A stretch of 64,000 nucleotides of DNA from Janthinobacterium rivuli (GTDB lineage: Bacteria > Pseudomonadota > Gammaproteobacteria > Burkholderiales > Burkholderiaceae_D): the NCBI RefSeq assembly GCF_029690045.1, contig NZ_CP121464.1:1426001-1490000 (forward strand). Reading direction: 5' to 3'. Positions 52,334-60,026 of this stretch are shown here, piece by piece (within the stretch, counting starts at the first letter, position 1; each line of letters opens with the position of its first letter). The position numbers were made by a program, and so were the translations under genes. The notes under the pieces are model-generated. The model saw only the letters and a list, made by a program, of their open reading frames with translations. It did no database searches and was not told where the DNA came from.

Positions 52334-55180
52334 TCAGAACTTGTATTTCACCCCCGCACTGATAAACCGTCCGGCCGCGCCCGCGTAGTCGAGCGGGTTG
52401 TAGCCCGTGGCGCCATAGGTCAGCGGGTCGAGCGGGGCGATCTTGTCGAACAGGTTTTGCACCATCGCAAACACTTCCAGCTTGGGCGTGGCCAGCCAGC
52501 GGGCCGTCAGGTCCACCGTGGTGAACGAGGCGATGCGGCAACCGCGCGGCGCGTCCGTGCCATCGGCGAAATGTGTGGCGCAGCCGTCCGGGTCATTCTT
52601 GAACAGCACGTTATCGAGCGGCGCGCGGTAGTTGACGTTGGCCGTGACGCGCCAGTTCTGGCGTTCCCAGGTTGCGCCCAGGTTGATGCGGTCGTCCGGC
52701 GTGCCCATGCAGTTGGACACGTCGCAATTGCCGTGCGTGCCCGCAAAATCGCGCTGCGTGCCATCCTGTTCCGTGCGCAGCCATTTGTACAAGTGCGTCC
52801 ATTTCAGGTCGAACACCAGGCTGCCATAGTCGTTGCCCAGGCTGAAGCGCTGGCGCGCGTCGATATCGATGCCGCGCACCGTCGTTTGCGCCGAATTCAC
52901 ATAATTGGCCAGCACGGCCGTGATGGCGCCCGGATCGCCGGCGATGCCGGTAGCCGTCGACGGGTCGCGCGCCACATGGCCTTCGGCGATGGCCGTGTCC
53001 GTTTGCTCCTGGTTGATTTCATTCTTGCGGCGGATTTGCCACAGGTCGACGGAAATGCTGGTACGCGGCAGCGGGTCCCAGATGGCGCCCACGGAATAGC
53101 TGCGCGAACGCTCGGGCGACAGGTTGGGATTGGGCGAGGTGATGACGGCGATTGCCGCTGGATCGCACGCCACTTCCACACCCAGCGCGCAGCGCAGCGG
53201 ATCGCTGGCGGTGGAGAATGCTGCAAGGCCGCCGACGCCGTTTTCCGCCGCGCTGGGGGCGCGAAAGCCCTTGGCGAAGGTACCGCGCAGGGCCAGTTCG
53301 CGCACGGGTGTCCATTTCACGCCCACTTTCGGCGTGTAGGAATTGCCCACATCGGTGAAATGGTCGGCGCGCAGGGCGCCAGACAGTTCCACGGTCTTCA
53401 GCACGGGCGCCAGCACCTCGGCATAGATGGCCGAGGCGTTGCGGCTGCCTTTGTAGGCGGAATAGCCGAGGCCGATGATATTGCCCCGTTCCGTGCCCGT
53501 GGTGGGCTTGAGTTCCGTCGATTCGTGGCGGAATTCCGCGCCCACGGCCACGCCCAGGCTGCCGCCGTCGAGCTTGCCCAATTCGCGGCTGGCCTTGAAA
53601 TCGATCTGCGCGATATGCGTCTTGGCGTCATTCGAGATGCGCGGCGACAGGGCCGCGTATAGCTCGGCGGAATTGAGGCCCGCGTTTTCCGCGATGCGCC
53701 ACAGGCTGCCGGCTGGCAGGGCCGCATACGCGGGGTTCAGGCTGGCCGCCGCCACACTGGCGGCAGTCGGGTTGAGCAGGGCGAAGGCCACGTCGCGCTG
53801 CAGGTAGCCGTCCAGGTCGTTTGACACCTTGTTCTGCGAGTACAGCAGGGCGCTGTCGATATCCCAGCCCGCCACGCTGCCCTTGATGCCGGCGACAAAA
53901 CGCGTGAAGGTGGAATTGACTTCCGACAGGCGCGGCCCCACGTCGGCCGCCAGGTAGCGCAGCCGCGCCGCCGTGCCGAAATACGGGTTGTCCGGATGGG
54001 CTGCGCCCAGCGACACGCCCGCATTGCTGACAGGGCCGCCCGGGTAGCCGACCGAGCCGCTGACCGTCGATGGCGTGGTGGCCGAGTTCGACTTGCTGTG
54101 ATACAGGTTCAATTCGGCATACGTTTGCAGCGCTGGCGTCAATTGCCAGGCGGCGCGGCCGAAGAAATTGATGTTCTTTTGCTTGGGCTGGATCTGGCCG
54201 TATTGTTGGGCGGCATCGGTCAGGCAACCGCCGCCCGGATCACCTTGCGGATGCGTGGTGAAGTTGCCGCAGGCGGCGCCGGGGAAGGTGCGCGTAAAAT
54301 CCGCGCCGGCCAGGTTGCCGCGGTTGTAGTAGTCGAGCGTGTCGGGATTGCGCACATTGCCGTTGACGGCGCTGCCGGCCGCATTGTTGGTGGTGATGGC
54401 CCCCGCGCCGCTCAGCGATTCCTGCGCGCTGAAGCCCAAGTCGCGCAAGTCGCTGCGCCCGATGGCGCCGCGCCCGGCCCGGTTGCGGTTCCAGATGGCG
54501 GCCTTTTCGCTGTATTCGAGGTTCAACAGCACGTTGTAGCGGTCGCTGTCGATGTCGCCGAAGCCGTGCGTGATGGCGGCGCGCGCATCGCGCCCGTCCC
54601 ACTCCTTCGTCTTGCCGTAATTGCCCTTGATGGCCGTGCCCTGGTAGTCGCGCCGCAGGATCACGTTGACGACGCCGGCGATGGCGTCGGAGCCATAGAT
54701 GGCCGAGGCGCCATCCTTGAGAATTTCCACCCGTTCCACCGCTTCCAGGGGAATGATGTTCAGGTCGGCAAATACTTTCTGGCCATCATCTGCCAGGCCA
54801 TACGGCGCGACGCGGCGGCCATTCAGCAGCACCAGGGTCGAGGCCGTGCCGAGACCGCGCAGCGACACGCCGGAAGCGCCGGCGGCAAAGCCGTTGCCGA
54901 AGGTGGTGGGGACGGAACCCTGGTTGTCGACGGCCAGGGTCTGCAGCAGCTCGGCCACGCTGGACTTGCCCGACTTTTCAATGTCGGCTGCGTTCAGGGT
55001 TTGTACGGCAGAAGCCGTTTCTGCTTGTGCGCGGCGGATGTTCGAGCCGGTGATTTCCACGCGGGCAATCGGCGCGGCGTCCTGTGCCAGGACGGGTAGA
55101 CTCAGCAGCGCACTGGCCAGTGCCAGGCCCAGTCTGGGTGGTGAAAAGGCAGCGGACTGTAGGGATGATGTAGGGATCAT
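52334..55180 (-). CDS. TonB-dependent receptor (type I of this cluster)
   Basis: The product is 948 aa from ATG 55180, with GGAG 6 nt upstream; ATG 55216 (AAGGA upstream) would add 12 residues and is also possible. A signal peptide ends SLPVLAQ. The plug domain begins VEITGSNIRRAQAE and includes LLNGRRVAPYGL and ILKDGASAIYGSDAIAGVVNVIL. The barrel ends with FISAGVKYKF, a terminal Phe as in outer-membrane proteins. It closely resembles the partial gene at 62879 (shared C-terminal DKIAPLDPLTYG). It is single, with no TonB, ExbBD or sigma-regulator genes nearby; ligand unknown. Confidence 0.92.
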   Translation of the reverse strand: MIPTSSLQSAAFSPPRLGLALASALLSLPVLAQDAAPIARVEITGSNIRRAQAETASAVQTLNAADIEKSGKSSVAELLQTLAVDNQGSVPTTFGNGFAAGASGVSLRGLGTASTLVLLNGRRVAPYGLADDGQKVFADLNIIPLEAVERVEILKDGASAIYGSDAIAGVVNVILRRDYQGTAIKGNYGKTKEWDGRDARAAITHGFGDIDSDRYNVLLNLEYSEKAAIWNRNRAGRGAIGRSDLRDLGFSAQESLSGAGAITTNNAAGSAVNGNVRNPDTLDYYNRGNLAGADFTRTFPGAACGNFTTHPQGDPGGGCLTDAAQQYGQIQPKQKNINFFGRAAWQLTPALQTYAELNLYHSKSNSATTPSTVSGSVGYPGGPVSNAGVSLGAAHPDNPYFGTAARLRYLAADVGPRLSEVNSTFTRFVAGIKGSVAGWDIDSALLYSQNKVSNDLDGYLQRDVAFALLNPTAASVAAASLNPAYAALPAGSLWRIAENAGLNSAELYAALSPRISNDAKTHIAQIDFKASRELGKLDGGSLGVAVGAEFRHESTELKPTTGTERGNIIGLGYSAYKGSRNASAIYAEVLAPVLKTVELSGALRADHFTDVGNSYTPKVGVKWTPVRELALRGTFAKGFRAPSAAENGVGGLAAFSTASDPLRCALGVEVACDPAAIAVITSPNPNLSPERSRSYSVGAIWDPLPRTSISVDLWQIRRKNEINQEQTDTAIAEGHVARDPSTATGIAGDPGAITAVLANYVNSAQTTVRGIDIDARQRFSLGNDYGSLVFDLKWTHLYKWLRTEQDGTQRDFAGTHGNCDVSNCMGTPDDRINLGATWERQNWRVTANVNYRAPLDNVLFKNDPDGCATHFADGTDAPRGCRIASFTTVDLTARWLATPKLEVFAMVQNLFDKIAPLDPLTYGATGYNPLDYAGAAGRFISAGVKYKF

Positions 55181-55440
55181 GCGGTTCTCCGGAAAGGTCA
55201 GGCGGTCAAAGGTCATCGATACGTCCTTGAGTTTTGTCCGTGCGGCGACGCCGGGACTAGATCTAGATCAAGTAGTGCCCCGCTTGTCGTCGATAGAATG
55301 GCCGGCGTGGCGTGGTTGCCACGACGAGCACAGCGGTAGGGGCGAACAGGCGGGTATCGGCAGCGCGCAACTTTTTATGCTTTTTTGCGTGTTGTGCAGT
55401 GTAAAACGGCGGCGGCATGCGGCTTTGCCAACAAATATGC

Positions 55441-55470
55441 TTGCCAACCGTTGCAATTTAGGTTTATAGT
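55441..55470 (+). promoter_or_regulatory. aroG: Promoter of the aroG leader
   Basis: TTGCCA (55441-55446; 5 of 6) and TATAGT (55465-55470; 5 of 6) are separated by 18 bp. Transcription would start near 55477, about 10-20 nt before the leader peptide start. The remainder of the gap back to 55181 shows no gene; it must hold the promoter of the divergent receptor and contains the palindrome CTAGATCTAG near 55258. Confidence 0.65.
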
Positions 55471-55486
55471 CGTTCATCACTTACGG

Positions 55487-55564
55487 ATGACTCGCATGTT
55501 CGCTCGCCACTTTTTTACCGCTTATTTTTACTTTAGCAATTCCAACCCAAAGGCGGTGGAGTAG
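55487..55564 (+). CDS. aroG leader peptide, Phe/Tyr-rich (25 aa)
   Basis: The open frame ATG 55487 to TAG 55564 has seven aromatic residues in 25 codons: Phe at 5, 9, 10, 14 and 16, Tyr at 13 and 15. The run TTT TTT ACC GCT TAT TTT TAC TTT is at 55511-55534. An alternative start ATG 55496 has GGAT 7 nt upstream and keeps all aromatic codons. It matches the design of attenuator leader peptides such as PheL, and precedes the gene for DAHP synthase, the first enzyme leading to Phe and Tyr. Its stop codon lies just after the antiterminator hexamer. Confidence 0.75.
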   Translation: MTRMFARHFFTAYFYFSNSNPKAVE

Positions 55565-55607
55565 CGGTCGGTTCACGTAGCAGCAACACGAGATCCCAGC
55601 AAATTCT

Positions 55608-55638
55608 AAAAAACCGCCACTGATGGCGGTTTTTTTTT
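55608..55638 (+). terminator. Attenuator terminator upstream of aroG
   Basis: The stem AAAAAACCGCCA / TGGCGGTTTTTT with loop CTGA is followed by a U-tract (T8 at 55631-55638). The 5' arm hexamer ACCGCC (55613-55618) is complementary to GGCGGT (55552-55557) at the 3' end of the leader ORF and to GCGGT and CGGTT at 55564-55573, giving a mutually exclusive antiterminator. A complete intrinsic terminator 41 bp before the gene it would block only makes sense as a regulated one. Confidence 0.8.
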
Positions 55639-55678
55639 ACCCAGATGTTTTACCCTTCCTTAAATTTTGGAGAAAATG

Positions 55679-56743
55679 ATGCCCCGCACCGATGATTTGC
55701 GTATTCGCGAAATGAAGGAATTGACTCCGCCGTCCCACCTGATCCGCGAATTCGCCTGCTCGGAGCAAGCCGAACAGACCGCCGCCAGCGCCCGCATTGC
55801 CCTGCACCGTATCCTGCATGGCCAGGACGACCGCCTGATGGTGGTGATCGGCCCTTGCTCCATCCACGACACCAAGGCGGCGATGGAATATGCGCGCCTG
55901 CTCGTCAAGGAGCGCGCGCGTTTCGCCGGCGAACTGGAAATCGTCATGCGCGTCTACTTCGAGAAGCCGCGCACCACGGTGGGCTGGAAGGGCCTGATCA
56001 ACGACCCGTACATGGACAACAGCTTCCGCATCAACGACGGCTTGCGCATGGCACGTGAGCTGTTGCGCGATATCAATGAGCTGGGCTTGCCGGCCGGCAC
56101 CGAGTTCCTCGACGTCATCAGCCCGCAATACATCGCCGACCTGATCAGCTGGGGCGCCATCGGCGCACGCACGACGGAGTCGCAGGTGCACCGCGAGCTG
56201 GCGTCGGGATTGTCCTGTCCCGTCGGCTTCAAGAATGGCACGGACGGCAATGTGAAAATCGCCGTGGAAGCCATCAAGGCCGCCTCGCAGCCGCACCATT
56301 TTCTCTCCGTCACGAAGGGCGGCCACTCGGCCATCGTCTCGACCAATGGCAACGAGGATTGCCACATCATCTTGCGCGGCGGAAAAACCCCGAACTATGA
56401 CGCGGCCAGCGTGGACGAGGCGTGCAAGGCCATCGCCGCGCAAGGCCTGGCGGCGCGCCTGATGATCGATGCCTCGCATGCGAACAGCTCGAAAAAACCG
56501 GAAAACCAGATCCCCGTGTGTGCCGACATCGCCAGCCAGGTGGCAGGCGGCGATGGCCGCATCGTCGGCGTGATGGTGGAATCGCATCTGGTGGCGGGGC
56601 GCCAGGATTTAATCCCGGGCAAGGAATTGATCTATGGCCAGTCCGTCACGGATGGTTGCATCGACTGGAGCGCCAGTGTGGCCGTGCTGGAAAACCTGGC
56701 CGCGGCCGTGAAGCAGCGCCGCTTGCAGGGCGACGCGGAATAA
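55679..56743 (+). CDS. aroG: 3-deoxy-7-phosphoheptulonate (DAHP) synthase, AroG type
   Basis: The product is 354 aa from ATG 55679 (MPRTDDLRIREMKEL), with GGAG 6 nt upstream; ATG 55676 is too close to the ribosome site. It aligns from end to end with the class I enzyme AroG of Escherichia coli: DDRLMVVIGPCSIHD, EKPRTTVGWKGLINDP, SWGAIGARTTESQVHRE, GFKNGTDG and DASHANSSKK. It condenses phosphoenolpyruvate with erythrose 4-phosphate to begin the shikimate pathway. The N-terminal segment is that of the Phe/Tyr-feedback-inhibited class. Expression is likely controlled by the upstream attenuator, consistent with regulation by Phe and/or Tyr. Confidence 0.96.
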   Translation: MPRTDDLRIREMKELTPPSHLIREFACSEQAEQTAASARIALHRILHGQDDRLMVVIGPCSIHDTKAAMEYARLLVKERARFAGELEIVMRVYFEKPRTTVGWKGLINDPYMDNSFRINDGLRMARELLRDINELGLPAGTEFLDVISPQYIADLISWGAIGARTTESQVHRELASGLSCPVGFKNGTDGNVKIAVEAIKAASQPHHFLSVTKGGHSAIVSTNGNEDCHIILRGGKTPNYDAASVDEACKAIAAQGLAARLMIDASHANSSKKPENQIPVCADIASQVAGGDGRIVGVMVESHLVAGRQDLIPGKELIYGQSVTDGCIDWSASVAVLENLAAAVKQRRLQGDAE

Positions 56744-56764
56744 AATGACGTGCCGCGCAGCATG

Positions 56765-56800
56765 AAAAAAAGCCCGGAAAGCTAAGCTTTCCGGGCTTTT
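56765..56800. terminator. Bidirectional terminator between aroG and a receptor gene
   Basis: The stem AAAAGCCCGGAAAGC and its complement GCTTTCCGGGCTTTT have a very short loop, with A7 before and TTTT after. It serves both converging transcripts. Confidence 0.9.
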
Positions 56801-56822
56801 CAGTTTTCAGCTCACGATGAGC

Positions 56823-59669
56823 TTAGAACTTGTAGGAACCGCTCAGGTAGAACTGGCGGCCCAGGGCGCTCGAGTACGATGGGTTGTAGCCAATTTGATG
56901 CGAACCCGTGTTGCGCAGGGTGAATGGCGGATTGCGGTCGAACAGGTTCAGGATGCCGCCTGTGATTTCCACGTTCTTCAAAGGACGGTAAGCCGTCTGG
57001 AAGTCGAAGGTGGTGTAGCTCGGCACTTCCAGCTGGATGCCATAGCATTCGCCAGGGCTGCCGGCGACGATCACGGCGCAATCGTCGACAGTCTGTTCCT
57101 TGTCCGTGTAGCCATTGCGGTAGCTGGCGCTCAGCGTATGCGTGAACTTGGCCGTCTCATACGAGGTGGTGGCGCGGATGATGTTGCGGAAGCTGACCTT
57201 GTCGTTCGAGCCGTAGCGATTCAGGCTGGTTTCCCACTGATCATCGGTGCCCGGTGTCGTGTAGCGCGAACGCAGCAGGTAGGTACCCATCAGGCGGCTC
57301 GTCAGACGGCCGTCCAGCAACTTCATCTTGTGGGTGAAGTCGTAGTCGATACCGCGGTTTTCCACCTTGCCGATGTTAATCGGCAGCAGCTTGATGGCCA
57401 GCACGTCGAGGCCCGTCGAGGTGATGTGCTTTGTGGTGAACAGGTTGGCATACTTGGCTGGATTGTTGAAGATCAAGCCTTCGGAAACCGCCGTGACCTG
57501 GTCGCGGATTTCCACGTTCCACAGGTCGAACGACATCGACAAGCTATCGATCGGCTCGAACACGGTACCGATGCTCCATTGCTTCGACGTTTCCGGCTTC
57601 AGCTCAGGATTGCCGCCCTGGAAGGCTTCGAATTGCTGACGTCCAACGCCACTGCAGTAGCTGGCCAGCGGGTGACCGCCCATGCCGTTCGCTGCCGTCA
57701 ATGGGCATTGATAGTTACCACCGGTAACGCCCCAGTCTTCCAGCGGACCGGCGATTTCTTGCATGCTGGCGGCGCGGAAGCCGGTGCCGGCAGCGGCGCG
57801 GAACATCAGGCTCTTGGTCGCGGAATACTTGCCGCTGACTTTCCAGGTGGTGGCGTTTTCTTTCTTGCCTACCGTTTTGCCCGTCAGTTTGTCGTCGATG
57901 GCGCCGATCTGGTCATAACGCAGCGAGCCGGTCACTTCCAGTTTTTTTGAAATCGGCAGCATCAGTTCGGCATACGCGCCCGCATTGTCGCGAGCGTATT
58001 CGCTGTCGACTTGCGCATTGTCAAACAGGATTTGCGCCTGCTTAGCGACGTCCGCCTGTTGCATCTTGAACGAAGTGTTGCGGTAGTCTGCGCCCACGCC
58101 CAGCATGGCGGTTCCGCCCGGCAGCGAGAACACAGGGCGCGAAGCGCGGCCATCGACGCCCTTCATTTCCACGGTTTGCGTGTTGTAGGTGCCGCTGAAG
58201 CCAGTGCCCAGCAGGGCCTGACGCATGGCGTTCGGCATGGCGCCCACAGGGTAGGCGAACGGGTCGATAGTGCCGGCGTCGAGCAGGGCGTTGAACTTGT
58301 CGGACAGCGGGAAGCCGCTGACGTAGTCCTGCGTTTGCTTGTTTTTCGAGTACGTCACGGCTGTGTTGATATCCCAGCCGAATGCACTGCCTTCCACGCC
58401 ACCGACGAGGTGGGTCGCCTTGTTGCCGTAGTCGTACACGCGGTTACCCATTTCGGACAGGCGGTACTTGGCGACGCCGCTCACGGCATTAGCCAGCTGC
58501 GACGGGCTCAACTGCGAGGCAATGTATTTGCTGAACAGGGGCGAATCCGGGGAAATGGAGAAATCGGCCGGGTACGGCGCGATGCTGGCCTTGATGCTCG
58601 CTTCGGTGTAGGCGAAGTCGTAGAAACCCTGCCAGCCGGTCTTGCCCAACTTGACGGTACCCGAACTGAACAGCGAGTCGCGCTTCGATTCGGGATTGAT
58701 TTCAATGGTGGACGGCGAGTCGAAATAGCAGTTGCCATCACCGTAGAAGTCCATATTGCTTGGCGCGCACTTGCCGCCATGGGCCAGTGCATACGGATTG
58801 GCCAGGTTGACGCTGTCGACGAACGGTTTGTTGGTTTCCGGGTTGATCACCACGTTGCCGTTTGCATCGGTACGGTTGTAGGTGGCAGCGGCATTGGCCG
58901 CCGACGAACGCGAGGAACCGTTGATGAATTGCAGCGCCTTGCCGGTCTTCGGATCGTTGAAATTGATGATGCCGCTTTTTGCGAAGCTGCGCTGCGATGC
59001 TTTCAGCGATTTTTGTTCGTCATGGCTGGCCGATACGAAGATGCTGTAGCCATCGTCGTCGATGTCGCCGAAGCCCTTGCTGATCGAAATCGAGTTGCTG
59101 GCGCCGCCTTTTTCTTCAGGGCGCGAGTACTTGGCATTGATTTCCAGCGGCGAAGCGCCTTTTTTCAGGATGAAGTTGACCACGCCGGCGATGGCGTCGG
59201 CGCCATACAGGGCCGAGGCGCCGTCCGTCAGCACTTCCACGCGCTCGATGGCCGACAGGGGGATCGAGTTCAGGTCGATGGTGGTGCCGGAATTGGATGG
59301 CGCCAAGCGGCGGCCGTTCAGCAGCACCAGCGTGTAGGCTGCGCCGATATCGTGGATCGAGGCCGTGGTGACGCCGCCGCCGCCGCCGCCCACCGAATCG
59401 GCGGCCACGGAGAAGCCCTGCATCGCAGGAATCTGCTGAATGAAATCGGTCACTGTGGTGACGCCGGTTTTCTTGATGTCTTTCTGGTTGAACGACTGCA
59501 CCGGCAGCGACGCTTCGGAAGCGATGCGCTTGATGCTCGAACCCGTGACTTCCACGCGTTGCATGGTGCCATCTGTTGTTTCTTGCGCATACGCGGCGTG
59601 CATGCTCAGGGCCATGCCGCCTGCAAACATCAGGCGCAGCGACCGCGATATTACATTTTCTATCATCAT
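56823..59669 (-). CDS. TonB-dependent receptor (type II of this cluster)
   Basis: The product is 948 aa from ATG 59669, with AAGGA 7 nt upstream. Signal peptide (SLRLMFAGGMALSMHAAYAQ) and a plug starting VEVTGSSIKRIASEASLPVQ. The plug includes LLNGRRLAPSNSG and VLTDGASALYGADAIAGVVNFILKK; a Gly run (GGGGGG) lies near residue 95. The barrel ends FYLSGSYKF. It resembles the receptor at 60027 (shared SSIKR start, R-PPF near the end). Ligand unknown; monocistronic with its own promoter and terminators. Confidence 0.92.
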   Translation of the reverse strand: MMIENVISRSLRLMFAGGMALSMHAAYAQETTDGTMQRVEVTGSSIKRIASEASLPVQSFNQKDIKKTGVTTVTDFIQQIPAMQGFSVAADSVGGGGGGVTTASIHDIGAAYTLVLLNGRRLAPSNSGTTIDLNSIPLSAIERVEVLTDGASALYGADAIAGVVNFILKKGASPLEINAKYSRPEEKGGASNSISISKGFGDIDDDGYSIFVSASHDEQKSLKASQRSFAKSGIINFNDPKTGKALQFINGSSRSSAANAAATYNRTDANGNVVINPETNKPFVDSVNLANPYALAHGGKCAPSNMDFYGDGNCYFDSPSTIEINPESKRDSLFSSGTVKLGKTGWQGFYDFAYTEASIKASIAPYPADFSISPDSPLFSKYIASQLSPSQLANAVSGVAKYRLSEMGNRVYDYGNKATHLVGGVEGSAFGWDINTAVTYSKNKQTQDYVSGFPLSDKFNALLDAGTIDPFAYPVGAMPNAMRQALLGTGFSGTYNTQTVEMKGVDGRASRPVFSLPGGTAMLGVGADYRNTSFKMQQADVAKQAQILFDNAQVDSEYARDNAGAYAELMLPISKKLEVTGSLRYDQIGAIDDKLTGKTVGKKENATTWKVSGKYSATKSLMFRAAAGTGFRAASMQEIAGPLEDWGVTGGNYQCPLTAANGMGGHPLASYCSGVGRQQFEAFQGGNPELKPETSKQWSIGTVFEPIDSLSMSFDLWNVEIRDQVTAVSEGLIFNNPAKYANLFTTKHITSTGLDVLAIKLLPINIGKVENRGIDYDFTHKMKLLDGRLTSRLMGTYLLRSRYTTPGTDDQWETSLNRYGSNDKVSFRNIIRATTSYETAKFTHTLSASYRNGYTDKEQTVDDCAVIVAGSPGECYGIQLEVPSYTTFDFQTAYRPLKNVEITGGILNLFDRNPPFTLRNTGSHQIGYNPSYSSALGRQFYLSGSYKF

Positions 59670-59792
59670 CTGAAATTCCTTGTTATTGTGATAAAGGCGG
59701 CAATTATTTTGAAATAACTTGTTGCTCGCCAACAATTTATTTGCCTTTTTACAAATCCACCAATGAAAATTCTGTAAATTTTCAGGGCCCTC

Positions 59793-59821
59793 ATCAAAAC
59801 ATTCACCATTCAGATTGTCAA
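59793..59821 (-). promoter_or_regulatory. Candidate promoter of the 56823-59669 receptor
   Basis: On the minus strand a perfect TTGACA (59821-59816) is followed after 17 bp by TTTGAT (59798-59793). This gives a leader of about 115 nt. The rest of the 357-bp gap 59670-60026 is AT-rich and holds the terminator of the next receptor; no gene seen. Confidence 0.45.
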
Positions 59822-59924
59822 TTTCGTGCGGACTTTTTGGACAAAATGCAACATTTTCCTGTTTTTTTTATAATCCTTCAGCAATAAAGTATCGTGAACC
59901 CTTGTCAGTCCTGCTCAGATGCGT

Positions 59925-59960
59925 AAAATAAAACGGCGCACATCATCGCTGATGGCGCCG
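59925..59960 (-). terminator. Terminator of the 60027-62702 receptor gene
   Basis: On the minus strand the stem CGGCGC-CATCA / TGATG-GCGCCG (one bulge) is followed by TTTTATTTT. Confidence 0.7.
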
Positions 59961-60026
59961 CTTTTCTGTCGCTGGCACGCTGTTGCCAGCGCTGCCTGTT
60001 TTATCTGTCGACCTGAACTTTTCCCC

